From assembly GCA_002306745.1 (NCBI GenBank), contig DBSW01000091.1, positions 1 through 23,204 of the forward strand: a DNA stretch of 23,204 nt, given 5' to 3'. The DNA is from Dehalococcoidia bacterium UBA1332 (GTDB lineage Bacteria; Chloroflexota; Dehalococcoidia; Lucifugimonadales; Lucifugimonadaceae). The notes under the pieces are model-generated. The model did not search any database. It was not told the DNA's origin and worked only from the letters and a program-made list of their open reading frames with translations. Below, in pieces: positions 7,970 to 15,900 of the stretch. The position numbers and the translations under genes were made by a program. Each line of letters starts with the position of its first letter. Within the stretch, counting starts at the first letter, position 1.

Positions 7970-9127
7970 TCAAATACCTCGCACTGTTCCTCCCGCTGAT
8001 GTCACTTTTGACAGCGGTGGGTGATTCGCGATTTCTTCTTCATTCAGCTCAAGTCCAAGTCCTGATGCATCAGAGAGTTCGACATATCCTTCTTCTTGCC
8101 TAGTAAATCCGTTAAGTACCTTGAAGTAGTGTTCTGTATAGAATTCTGCGTGGTATTCCTGAATCTCAAAATTGATAATTGATGCATCCAGATGCATCTC
8201 CGCCATAGCTCCAACAGGAGAGCAGACATTATGAGGCGCCATTGTAATGTGCTTGGCTTCAGCAATCACAGCTATTTTTTTTAGTTCGGTGATGCCTCCG
8301 GCGTTTGCGATATCGGGCTGTAAAACGTCCACAGCGTGACGATCCACGATTTCTGCAAATGGAAACTTCGTATACAGCCTTTCACCGGTAGCTATCGGGA
8401 TGTTCACTTTGTTTCGAACCTCAATTAGTTCGGCTACCCTTTCCTGCGAAACCGGTTCTTCATAGAAAAGAGGTTTGTACTGTTCAAGTCTGTGGCCTAT
8501 TTGTATGGCGTTCATAACATCGAATTTTGCATGTGCCTCGACTAATATATCGATGTATGGTCCAACCGCATTTCGCACGGCAGCTACCCGCTTTTCAGCA
8601 AGTTCTGCTTCTTTAAGAGACAGCTTGTAATAGTTATGTTGGCCAAATGGGTCAAACTTTAGGGCTGTGTAGCCCATATCAACTACGACTTTCGCTTCTT
8701 CGGCGTTTTGTTCAGGAGTTCCAGGATTTGTGTACCAGCCATTAGCGTAGACTCGAATTTTTTGTCGATGGGCTCCTCCTAGTAGACGCCAAACTGGCTG
8801 CTCTAGAATCTTTCCTTTTAGGTCCCACATTGCAATGTCGAGGCCGGAAAGTGCGGTTGAAGCGATTCGACCGCCGCGCGCTTGAAAGTCCTGATATAGA
8901 TTTGTCCAGTGAACTTCGGAATCTAGTGGGTCCTTGCCGACTAAGTGCTTTGCAACCATCGCTTTGACCATACCTATTACGAGGTCGTCATTTTCCATAG
9001 CGGACGCGTCCCCAAGCCCGTAGATTTTCGGGTTGTCGGTGTTCAGTTTTACTAATAGCCAGTTTCGCGAGGCGTTATGGTGATTTGCAGAAAATCGTCT
9101 GAACTCTACATCGGTGATTGCTGGCAT
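7970..9127 (-). CDS. Enolase-superfamily sugar acid dehydratase 1 (MR/MLE family)
   Basis: A 385-residue protein with an N-terminal capping domain (1-120) and a TIM barrel. Metal ligands are Glu197 (VEAH), Glu223 (YEEP) and Glu249 (ATGERL). His199 two residues after the first ligand, Asp272 (QPD) and His299 (APHN) complete the site. The 26/26/23/27 spacing equals that I recall for E. coli D-galactonate dehydratase (D183, H185, E209, E235, D258, H285), except that the first ligand is Glu. Such enzymes abstract the proton alpha to a carboxylate and eliminate water, giving 2-keto-3-deoxy acids. A lone Lys157 lies in ALKFDPF. The substrate is unknown. It is first gene of the operon with the HpcH/HpaI aldolase and divergent from the phosphoesterase. 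Confidence 0.9.
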   Translation of the reverse strand: MPAITDVEFRRFSANHHNASRNWLLVKLNTDNPKIYGLGDASAMENDDLVIGMVKAMVAKHLVGKDPLDSEVHWTNLYQDFQARGGRIASTALSGLDIAMWDLKGKILEQPVWRLLGGAHRQKIRVYANGWYTNPGTPEQNAEEAKVVVDMGYTALKFDPFGQHNYYKLSLKEAELAEKRVAAVRNAVGPYIDILVEAHAKFDVMNAIQIGHRLEQYKPLFYEEPVSQERVAELIEVRNKVNIPIATGERLYTKFPFAEIVDRHAVDVLQPDIANAGGITELKKIAVIAEAKHITMAPHNVCSPVGAMAEMHLDASIINFEIQEYHAEFYTEHYFKVLNGFTRQEEGYVELSDASGLGLELNEEEIANHPPLSKVTSAGGTVRGI

Positions 9128-9333
9128 TTTTGCTTTATTCCCTATTAATTATCTAAAGTATCCCGAATGAACATTATTTCCATATGGAAGCGAGTTCGTG
9201 GCGGGAGTATACGCTGGAATTGCTGGTTAGTTGATTGTTGTTTGGCATTAATCGGGAAGCAGTATTCGATTTAGTAAAGATATGATCTTGACTCAAAGTG
9301 TATGAGTATGCCGCTTGGTAATACAAAGGAACA

Positions 9334-10389
9334 ATGTTGATTCGCACATTTAGGTTATGGGCGCTATCAGATACCCATGTTGGTACTGAAATTAAATTTG
9401 GTAGAAGATCACTCGAAGAAGTTATTGCACATGCCGAGTCATGGCAAAACAACCCAAACCAGACGGGAGGGTTTGATATTGCGGTAAATCTAGGAGATTT
9501 TTCTGGATCTCAATTACCGCCTGATGATTCGGAAGGGGAATTGGTTGTTTCTCAGTACAGTTCAGCGAAGCACCACAGTAGAGAACATTTTTACGATGTG
9601 ATTGGAAACCATGACGCTTCTGGAGTCGATGAACCTACTCAATGGTGGTTTAAAAAATGGATTGACCCAACTGGTGAGAATACTGAGTTTTCAGGGGTTG
9701 ATGCTTCTAAGCGTCCCTACCCAATAAATGGGATTTGGGAGCATTATTCTTTTGAAGTGGGTAATATTTTGTTTCTTATGATGGCCGATCGAAATGATGG
9801 CGGCCCTCCCATTGGACGAGGTGAGTTTGGAGGCTATCCAGCCGGAGCGATCTCTGAAGATACTTTTCAGTGGTGGAAGGAAAAAGTTTTTGAGAATAAA
9901 GATAAAATTATTGTTTCAGCACACCACCACATGGTTAAAGAGACCACAGTAGCCAGTGGGCTTGATGAAGGTTGTGATGGCGGTTATCACGGACGTATGC
10001 CAGATGGTGGTGCCTCTGGTTCATCGTTTATATACTGGGTTGGAGGACAGAAAGATTCAGGACGTATAGAGAATTTTCTAGAACAGAATCAGCCGGCTAT
10101 CGATCTTTGGTTAGGAGCGCACACGCATACTCATCCCGATGACACAACCGGCGGCCGCACACATGTTGAAAAAAAATGGGGTGCTAACTTCGTGAATGTA
10201 TCTGCTGTGACTAGGTATCATGGCCAGCGTAACTCCATTCCTATGAGTCGCCTTTTTACCTTTACTGATGGATCGGATGAGGTTCGAGTGGAGTGTTATC
10301 TTCACACTGATCAATACGCTGAACAGGGCTGGTATGCGCCATCAGAGCGGACGATACGTATGCGTCATAAATTTCTGATGCCTGACTGA
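9334..10389 (+). CDS. Calcineurin-like metallophosphoesterase
   Basis: A 351-residue two-metal phosphoesterase. The family motifs are in order: SDTH (Asp13, His15), LGDFSGS (Asp55), GNHD (Asn92, His93), SAHHH (His197) and GAHTHTH (His263, His265). No signal peptide or membrane helix is seen, so it should be cytosolic. The family hydrolyses phosphomonoesters, phosphodiesters or cyclic nucleotides; nothing here tells which. The region 209-240 is a Gly/Asp-rich insert. AAGGA lies a few bases ahead of the ATG. It runs divergent from dehydratase 1 across a 206-base gap and leads into the SDR gene 66 bases on, so the two probably share a transcript. Its place in a sugar-acid cluster suggests a phosphorylated by-product, but that is a guess. 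Confidence 0.87.
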   Translation: MLIRTFRLWALSDTHVGTEIKFGRRSLEEVIAHAESWQNNPNQTGGFDIAVNLGDFSGSQLPPDDSEGELVVSQYSSAKHHSREHFYDVIGNHDASGVDEPTQWWFKKWIDPTGENTEFSGVDASKRPYPINGIWEHYSFEVGNILFLMMADRNDGGPPIGRGEFGGYPAGAISEDTFQWWKEKVFENKDKIIVSAHHHMVKETTVASGLDEGCDGGYHGRMPDGGASGSSFIYWVGGQKDSGRIENFLEQNQPAIDLWLGAHTHTHPDDTTGGRTHVEKKWGANFVNVSAVTRYHGQRNSIPMSRLFTFTDGSDEVRVECYLHTDQYAEQGWYAPSERTIRMRHKFLMPD

Positions 10390-10405
10390 TTGTATTCGAC
10401 CTTAG

Positions 10406-10435
10406 GCTCTTTATATCTACGTAGGAATATAGAGC
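10406..10435 (+). promoter_or_regulatory. Hairpin in the phosphoesterase-SDR gap
   Basis: GCTCT-tt-ATAT (10406-10416) pairs with ATATAGAGC (10427-10435), leaving a two-base bulge and a ten-base loop. It sits 17 bases after the phosphoesterase stop and 20 bases ahead of the SDR start. It is not followed by a T-run. It may stabilise or tune the SDR message; function is not shown. Confidence 0.3.
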
Positions 10436-10455
10436 GAGAGATTTACTAGATCAAC

Positions 10456-11247
10456 ATGACCAAAACTGTTCAAGAACTTTTTGACTTAACTGGGCGTACA
10501 GCCATAGTTACAGGTGGCGGCACTCATCTTGGAACGGCCTTTACAGAAGCTCTTTGCGATCTTGGAGCCAAGGTATACATTGCTTCTCGTCGCTCTCAAT
10601 TATGTGAAGAAGTTGCTGAACGGCTTCGTAGTCGTGGGATGGATGTAATCGGTGCTGGCTGCGATGTGACTAATGAAGTTAATGTAGACCATTTGGTCCA
10701 GAGGGTGATGAACGACGAGGGGCGTCTTGATATTGTTGTGTGCAATGCCGGTGGTTCGTTCACTACCAGCTATCCACCCGATGGAAATATCGAAGAGTTT
10801 AATCGGACTCTTGAAGTAAATCTCACGGGAACTTTTATCACATCTCAATCGGCCGGAAGGGTGATGATTCCAGCTCGCCAAGGTTCGATCATTACGCTCG
10901 GTTCGATTGCGTCCACTCTGGCAATGGATAGTAGAATTTATAATTCAAAATTCCAGCGTTCGGGTCCGCCGTATATTGCTGCTAAGGGTGGGGTGTTGAA
11001 TCTCACTAGAGCGATGGCAGCTGAGTTCGGTGAATACGGAATAACGGTCAACTGCATTAGCCCAGGTCAGATTCCCAGAACGGATACGAATATTGAGCAA
11101 GTTGAGACCTTTCGTAATATGATTCCTCTGCGGCGTACCGGTCTTTCTCAGGATTTAAAGGGTACAGTTGCGTTACTAAGTTCTGATGCAGGCCGTTGGA
11201 TTACAGGTCAGGAGTTTAGGGTGGATGGCGGTTGGTCGATTTGGTAA
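10456..11247 (+). CDS. Short-chain dehydrogenase/reductase (SDR)
   Basis: A 263-residue classical SDR using NAD(P). It shows the cofactor loop TGGGTHLG (19-26), Arg45-Arg46 after the second strand (hinting at NADP), CDV (69-71), NAGG (97-100), Asn122, Ser150, and Tyr173-x3-Lys177. The Ser-to-Tyr gap is 23 residues against the usual 12-13, because of an insert at 154-172; I recall such inserts in some sugar-acid dehydrogenases of the gluconate 5-dehydrogenase group. The C-terminus ends in the usual RVDGGWS. Oxidation of a sugar or reduction of a keto sugar acid fits the neighbours. It lies 66 bases after the phosphoesterase. The ATG has no good Shine-Dalgarno. Confidence 0.92.
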   Translation: MTKTVQELFDLTGRTAIVTGGGTHLGTAFTEALCDLGAKVYIASRRSQLCEEVAERLRSRGMDVIGAGCDVTNEVNVDHLVQRVMNDEGRLDIVVCNAGGSFTTSYPPDGNIEEFNRTLEVNLTGTFITSQSAGRVMIPARQGSIITLGSIASTLAMDSRIYNSKFQRSGPPYIAAKGGVLNLTRAMAAEFGEYGITVNCISPGQIPRTDTNIEQVETFRNMIPLRRTGLSQDLKGTVALLSSDAGRWITGQEFRVDGGWSIW

Positions 11248-11268
11248 GAAATGGAGTTTAATTTTCGA

Positions 11269-11307
11269 TTTAGTTGTTGTCACACCTTAAATACAAATCC
11301 AACTAAA
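11269..11307. terminator. Possible shared terminator stem between convergent genes
   Basis: TTTAGTTG (11269-11276) and CAACTAAA (11300-11307) pair perfectly over eight bases with a 23-base loop, between the stops of the SDR (plus) and the DHDPS-like gene (minus). The stem is A/T rich and no clean T-run follows on either side, so termination is only possible. Confidence 0.25.
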
Positions 11308-11337
11308 AAGTTTGGCTTCTTCAGTTTTTTCGGAAAA

Positions 11338-12231
11338 TTACAGTAGTTTGGCTCGTTGCATTGCTTGTCGAATTCTTTCTCGTGCCTCAGTTGAAACAGG
11401 CTTGTTTGGTTTTCTTGGCGAACCTCCGTCATAGCCAATCAGCTCAAGGGCGGCTTTGATGCCTGCTGCTCCATGATCGAGTATTTGGTAATCAGCCTCG
11501 ATACATTGATTCTGAATCGCCTGTGCTGTTTTTATGTCTCCATTGATTACACTTGAGATGATCTTGTGACACTGGTCTGGTGCTACGTTACCGAACATTA
11601 AGCATGCACCATTTGCCCCAATTGAGCTCATTGCAACTAATAGCAGTCCGTTACCGAGCCAAAAGGGTTTTTCGGTTGTCACAAATGTCCTTACTCTTGC
11701 CTCGAACCTAACGTTTCCGGAAGCGATGTAACCGTATACGTTATCCATATCTATTAAGTCACCTATGACTTCTGCACTAGCTCCGATAGGGGCGTCTCCC
11801 CCGGCGAATTGACCTGGCGCCATCTGGTGGATAACTACTACTGGCGCAGGTATTTTTGGGACAACTTCTTCAAAGTAACTCGTCACATTATTTACTAGCC
11901 TGGGGATTCGAATTCGAATCATTTCAGCACCGGCTTCAACGAGATTCTGGGCCATTCGAATCGATTCAGAGACTGATGGCGAATCTATTCCTCCGATAAT
12001 GAATTTTTGTCCTTTACGCGCTGCATTCACTGTTTTGACGATTTCTAGTCGTTCAATTTCAGAAAGAAACTGTTCCTCACCGTTTTCAGAGTTCAAAACA
12101 AACCCAGATAGCGATGTCTTCAACCATTTATGGACATTTCTTGTGATGGCTTCATGATCCACTGAGTCATCTGATTTAAATGGCGTCGGGCTTGGCGCAA
12201 CAATAATCGGGTTATTTTCTGGAATTGGCAT
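11338..12231 (-). CDS. DHDPS/NAL-fold protein lacking the catalytic lysine
   Basis: A 297-residue member of the dihydrodipicolinate synthase/N-acetylneuraminate lyase fold. The family shape is clear: a first strand ending PSPTPF, GFVLNSENGEEQFLSEIER (the usual G-TTGE-x-LS-x-ER region), IIGGI, and NVYGYIASGN (the usual GIKEASGD region). The chemistry is not there. The Schiff-base Lys aligns with Tyr168, or falls in a one-residue gap; there is no Lys anywhere from 127 to 187. The catalytic Tyr of the YNVP motif is Ile134 (VIHQMAP), and the Thr-Thr pair is Glu49-Asn50. Members with the lysine make or cleave pyruvate adducts; this one cannot do so by the known mechanism. It follows dehydratase 2 by 55 bases and is surely co-transcribed. 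The frame is intact and codon use normal, so it is not a decayed gene. Confidence 0.85.
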   Translation of the reverse strand: MPIPENNPIIVAPSPTPFKSDDSVDHEAITRNVHKWLKTSLSGFVLNSENGEEQFLSEIERLEIVKTVNAARKGQKFIIGGIDSPSVSESIRMAQNLVEAGAEMIRIRIPRLVNNVTSYFEEVVPKIPAPVVVIHQMAPGQFAGGDAPIGASAEVIGDLIDMDNVYGYIASGNVRFEARVRTFVTTEKPFWLGNGLLLVAMSSIGANGACLMFGNVAPDQCHKIISSVINGDIKTAQAIQNQCIEADYQILDHGAAGIKAALELIGYDGGSPRKPNKPVSTEARERIRQAMQRAKLL

Positions 12232-12286
12232 TGTAGTCGCTTAAATTACGCGAATTTGTATTGGTAAAGCATTTGAGTTTGACGAT

Positions 12287-13429
12287 TTATTGATCGATTA
12301 CGGATCCATCCTCATGAAGTCGAGTTACAACTTCTCTAGGTTTTTCAGGGCATTTATCAATAGCGTTCTTTTTGAGCGTTAGGCCGATACCGGGTGAATC
12401 AGAAATATTCAGGTATCCGTTACCATCATGTTCCGCTATGCCAGTTACCATGTCGTATTTCGGTGGCGACTCCTCGCCAATTGGGTACTCTTGTAGAGCA
12501 AAGTTTGGCGCACTTGCTGCGATCTGGAGACATGCCGCGGTCGATACTGGAGATAATGGGTTATGGGGTACCACGCCAACGTGCCTAGCTTCTGCAATGG
12601 CAGCGATCTTGCGAGCGCCGGAGATACCGCCTACTAAGCAGACATCGGGACGAACATACTGAACCGAGTTTCGAGATAGGGCCATTTCGAACTCCCAGAT
12701 CGAGGTAAACCTTTCACCGGTTGCAATTGGTATGTTGATTTTGTCGGCGACGTATGCCATCTCATCAAAGTTGTCAGGCGTTACCGGATCCTCAAAGAAG
12801 TAAGGGTGAAACTCTTCTATACCCAGTCCAAGTTGGACTGCCTCAGTTGGTGTCATTCGACGGTGAATTTCGATACAAAGATCGACCCCGGTACCTACGG
12901 CATCTCTATAACCCCGAACAGTTTCTATTGCGTCTGCTATTTTGTCAGCATGGGTTTTGAAATAGGGTATATCTCGATCTTCATCAAGAAATGGGGTTAA
13001 GTGCCCTACGGCCGTAAAACCTTGTTTTTTTGCATCTACAATGCCCTTGGTCAGAACATCAGTACTGTCACCAAACACATGGTAATAGACTCTTGCTTTA
13101 TCACGCACTTTTCCACCTAGTAGCTGGTGTACTGGAGCATTAAAATGCTTGCCCATGATGTCCCATAGTGCAATGTCAATTGCACTCAGGGCACCCATAA
13201 TCGCAGCTCCTCTAAAGTGCGAGAAGCGGTACATATATTGCCAATGATGCTCGATTCGAAGTGGATCTTGCCCGATCAAGTAGCGTCCAAATTTTTCTAT
13301 TGCAGATTTAGAAGCTTCAAGGAAACCCCATGCTCCTGATTCACCAAGCCCGGTAATTCCAGAGTCAGTTTCTATATGGACGAGTAGGTATCGGTCTAAC
13401 ATGAGCGGTGTAACTTTGGTTATTTGCAT
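12287..13429 (-). CDS. Enolase-superfamily sugar acid dehydratase 2 (MR/MLE family)
   Basis: A 380-residue paralogue of dehydratase 1 with the same layout. Ligands and catalytic residues are Glu187 and His189 (IEIHRR), Glu213 (FEDP), Glu239 (ATGERF), Asp262 (RPD) and His289 (PHN), again spaced 26/26/23/27 as in D-galactonate dehydratase. The barrel lysine is replaced: AVGHLTPF has Gly142-His143 where dehydratase 1 has Lys157. An insert at 146-160 (FLDEDRDIPYF) forms a different loop over the site. These changes point to another substrate than dehydratase 1. It is first gene of a two-gene operon with the DHDPS-like protein. No strong Shine-Dalgarno precedes the ATG; the upstream 313 bases probably hold its promoter. 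Confidence 0.9.
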   Translation of the reverse strand: MQITKVTPLMLDRYLLVHIETDSGITGLGESGAWGFLEASKSAIEKFGRYLIGQDPLRIEHHWQYMYRFSHFRGAAIMGALSAIDIALWDIMGKHFNAPVHQLLGGKVRDKARVYYHVFGDSTDVLTKGIVDAKKQGFTAVGHLTPFLDEDRDIPYFKTHADKIADAIETVRGYRDAVGTGVDLCIEIHRRMTPTEAVQLGLGIEEFHPYFFEDPVTPDNFDEMAYVADKINIPIATGERFTSIWEFEMALSRNSVQYVRPDVCLVGGISGARKIAAIAEARHVGVVPHNPLSPVSTAACLQIAASAPNFALQEYPIGEESPPKYDMVTGIAEHDGNGYLNISDSPGIGLTLKKNAIDKCPEKPREVVTRLHEDGSVIDQ

Positions 13430-13742
13430 GTGTATGTCTTATTGATTTTGATTAGTTGATGTTTGTTTAAATTTGGTGGAGGATAAGGTACGTATCGCGC
13501 GTTGAGGGAGATAGTAATCCCAATGTATGCTTTTCGCCATGAGCAAGCTAAGGTTGTGGCACTTTAGATTTATTTCACATACTTTGGCATTATGCGGACC
13601 TGATTTAGTTGCAAGATTGTTAATAAGCTGGCTGTGATTCTCATCATACTTTTAAAGTCAAAAAGCTTGATTGAACATTAGTCTGCGGAGCTGGGCGCCT
13701 GATAGGGACAGCTGCGCGTTTAGGGTTAGAGCTCGTGTGATG
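13430..13742. other. Non-coding gap upstream of dehydratase 2
   Basis: These 313 bases have no credible gene. They should contain the promoter of dehydratase 2 (leftward), and the end of the HAD operon enters from the right. Two things can be seen. TTAGTTGA (13452-13459) lies close to the dehydratase 2 start. An imperfect inverted repeat, GCGGAGCTG (13685-13693) with CAGCTGCGC (13709-13717), one mismatch in nine, lies 26 bases past the HAD stop. The repeat has no T-run after it on the minus strand, so it is a poor intrinsic terminator. I see no promoter that I would defend. Confidence 0.5.
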
Positions 13743-14588
13743 CTATTTTGTAGACGCCACAAGTCGTTCGAGTACGATTGCTACACCGTTAGCATCATTA
13801 GATGCTGTGTTGAATTTTGATAGTGATTTGACTTCAGGTATCGCGTTTGCAACCGCTACAGACCATCCACACTCTTTTATCATTTCGATATCAACGTAGT
13901 CGTCACCGAAAGAAAGAACTTCATCAAGCGTTATATGTGCAGATGTCAGTAAATCTGCAATCGCCACGGATTTGTTGGCTCTCGCTGGTACCACATTAAG
14001 GAACTGCACTCGCCCCGATTTGAGAACTCTAGTTTCTTTGGAAAGTCGACTTTCAAGTCTTAATTTCAGAAGTTCGATATTGGTATTCATGCCATTTATA
14101 GATATTTTCACTGGATTTAGATCCAGTGCGCTTTCGAACGGAACAATCATAGTGGGAGTATTGTCATTGAACGCCCATAGCTCATCTACATCCTCTTTAT
14201 GATTTACAGCAAACATCGTACCGTCAATTTCGAGGGTCATATGTACTTGTGGATTGTATTTTTCTACGGTGGTCCAGCAGTTTTTAGCATCCTCAATGTT
14301 TATCGCAGTATGGAATTTTCCATGTAGTCCTGCCTTCCCTGTGGCGATGGTGCCGTTCATCTGCACTAACGAAGAGATTTCTAAGACATCTTCTCCGATC
14401 AGTATGGGTAAGACACGTTCAGGACGGGAGGTCGCAATAATGATTGGAAAGCCAGCATCATAAGCTGCTTCGATAGCGGAATGTGTACGCGCGTTTAGTC
14501 TGCAATTCGAATCCAGCGTGGTGTCATCCAGATCCAGTGCGATCGCTTTGGGTTGATCATGTAAGAAATCTGGTAAATTCAAACTCAA
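13743..14588 (-). CDS. HAD-superfamily phosphatase, Cof type
   Basis: A 281-residue HAD hydrolase with a type II (Cof/sugar phosphatase) cap. Motif I is DLDDT with nucleophile Asp19 and acid Asp21, motif II is ATSRPE, motif III Lys lies in ARANKSVAI, and motif IV is FGDDYVDIEM. The family dephosphorylates sugar phosphates and small phosphorylated metabolites. The start is TTG and its TTGA overlaps the stop of the upstream MFS transporter by four bases, so translation is coupled. This pairing suggests that the phosphatase works on something the transporter moves. It is the last gene of the run beginning at enolase-superfamily member 3. Confidence 0.9.
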   Translation of the reverse strand: MSLNLPDFLHDQPKAIALDLDDTTLDSNCRLNARTHSAIEAAYDAGFPIIIATSRPERVLPILIGEDVLEISSLVQMNGTIATGKAGLHGKFHTAINIEDAKNCWTTVEKYNPQVHMTLEIDGTMFAVNHKEDVDELWAFNDNTPTMIVPFESALDLNPVKISINGMNTNIELLKLRLESRLSKETRVLKSGRVQFLNVVPARANKSVAIADLLTSAHITLDEVLSFGDDYVDIEMIKECGWSVAVANAIPEVKSLSKFNTASNDANGVAIVLERLVASTK

Positions 14589-15850
14589 GATCTTTTATTT
14601 ATAGACTTTATATTTTTGCTCATTAAATCTGGCCATTTCAAGTAAGCAAACACCGTGGCTAACAGTCCTATTATTCCTAGGGTTCCAATCATTGCAGTTG
14701 AATTGTATTCTTCAGCAATCCACCCACCAAGCATAAGGCCTAGCGGCAGACCGTAAATTCCCAGAGATCTTATTCCCATAACTCTGCCCCTATTTGTATC
14801 TTCTGTAGCTCTTAGCAATCCAACAATCATTGCCACGAAGGTAATTCCACCACTTAATCCCCAAAGGAATAATAAAAGACCGAAAATCCAGATTGATGGT
14901 GCGCATGCAAGTGCCAACATAATCACATGCCAGATTGTTGAGCCTATGATCAAAGTCCTTGTAGGGTTGTCAAGCTTAGTTCTTATTCCGAGATAGATTG
15001 CACCAGACAGTGCGCCAAGTGATGTTATTGACGCTAGGATTCCTATACCAGTTCCACTAAAGCCGTAAAGCTCATCACCTATGATAGTCATCAACCCATT
15101 CACGATTGGAAACGCCGAAAATTCGATAAGGAAAGAGAAGAAAATTAATCCTGGCAGGAACTTACTATTGCATATGTATTTAATTCCTTCTATAAGGCCA
15201 GATTTGATTCCTTGCGGTTGAATATTTTTTGCTGGAGGGCGGTTTTTGACTTTCAGAGCTACGACGGTGGCCAGTAGGTACAGTACAGAGATAGTGATAT
15301 ACGCGAAATCGAGTCCGATGAACTCAAATATAGTGCCTCCTAACAAAGCACCCACTACTCTAGCTCCGTCGAGCGTGGATCTAGACAGCCCTATCGCGTT
15401 GTGAAGAGATTCTGAAGGGACTGCATCAGCAGTGAGAGTCTGGATCAATACTAGGTCAAGCATTCTTATCATGCTGCCTGTCGTCACAATTACATAGGCA
15501 TGCCAGAGTTCTAGAGTGTTTGTTACAACTAGTGTTGTGAGTGTTAGCGCTAGAATTAGGCCGACTGCACGTACTGCCACCTGGAGGCGTTTAGGATCGA
15601 ATCGGTCGACCATCAAACCATAAAATGGTCCAAGCATTGTGCCTGCAAATTTCAAGGCTCCAATCAGACCTACTAATAGTGGTGACCCAGTGTCTTGCAA
15701 TACAAAGATTGCTAAGACGATGATCTCCATCTCTACTGCCCATAAGCTTAGGGCTTCTGAAGACCATACGAATCGGTAATCGTTAAAGCGCAATACCTGC
15801 ATCGGGTTGAGCCCTGTAAGTTTGCGGTGTTTGGTTGGTAACTCGACCAT
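14585..15850 (-). CDS. MFS transporter, EntS-like (first of a tandem pair)
   Basis: A 421-residue permease with about twelve hydrophobic helices. The N-terminal part, NDYRFVWSSEALS then MVDRFDPKR (the loop 2-3 motif A), fits the EntS/macrolide-efflux MFS group. The second motif A equivalent appears near RGRVMGIRSLG. Members usually export siderophores, drugs or metabolites by proton antiport, but some import. No substrate can be read. It lies 50 bases after its neighbour MFS transporter and overlaps the HAD gene by four bases. The two transporters share the family but differ through most of their length, so they are not a recent duplication. Confidence 0.88.
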   Translation of the reverse strand: MVELPTKHRKLTGLNPMQVLRFNDYRFVWSSEALSLWAVEMEIIVLAIFVLQDTGSPLLVGLIGALKFAGTMLGPFYGLMVDRFDPKRLQVAVRAVGLILALTLTTLVVTNTLELWHAYVIVTTGSMIRMLDLVLIQTLTADAVPSESLHNAIGLSRSTLDGARVVGALLGGTIFEFIGLDFAYITISVLYLLATVVALKVKNRPPAKNIQPQGIKSGLIEGIKYICNSKFLPGLIFFSFLIEFSAFPIVNGLMTIIGDELYGFSGTGIGILASITSLGALSGAIYLGIRTKLDNPTRTLIIGSTIWHVIMLALACAPSIWIFGLLLFLWGLSGGITFVAMIVGLLRATEDTNRGRVMGIRSLGIYGLPLGLMLGGWIAEEYNSTAMIGTLGIIGLLATVFAYLKWPDLMSKNIKSINKRS

Positions 15851-15900
15851 CTTAATCGTTTGTCTGTGTCACGACGAAATAAGTGTGGTTAAGGGTTCGG

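Noticed and set aside
9288..9324. TTGACT and TAATAC as a sigma-70 promoter for the phosphoesterase
   Set aside because: The spacing is about 25 bases, too long for a functional pair.
9174..9452. A 92-codon minus-strand open frame across the divergent gap and the phosphoesterase start
   Set aside because: It overlaps the well-supported phosphoesterase, shows no domain pattern and has no ribosome site.
11338..12231. The idea that the DHDPS-like gene is a pseudogene
   Set aside because: The frame is intact over the full family length, conserved structural motifs remain, and it sits in a tight operon; loss of only the catalytic residues argues for changed function rather than decay.
13685..13717. 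Inverted repeat after the HAD gene as an intrinsic terminator
   Set aside because: It has one mismatch and, more importantly, no T-run downstream on the minus strand. It is noted only as a repeat in the gap.
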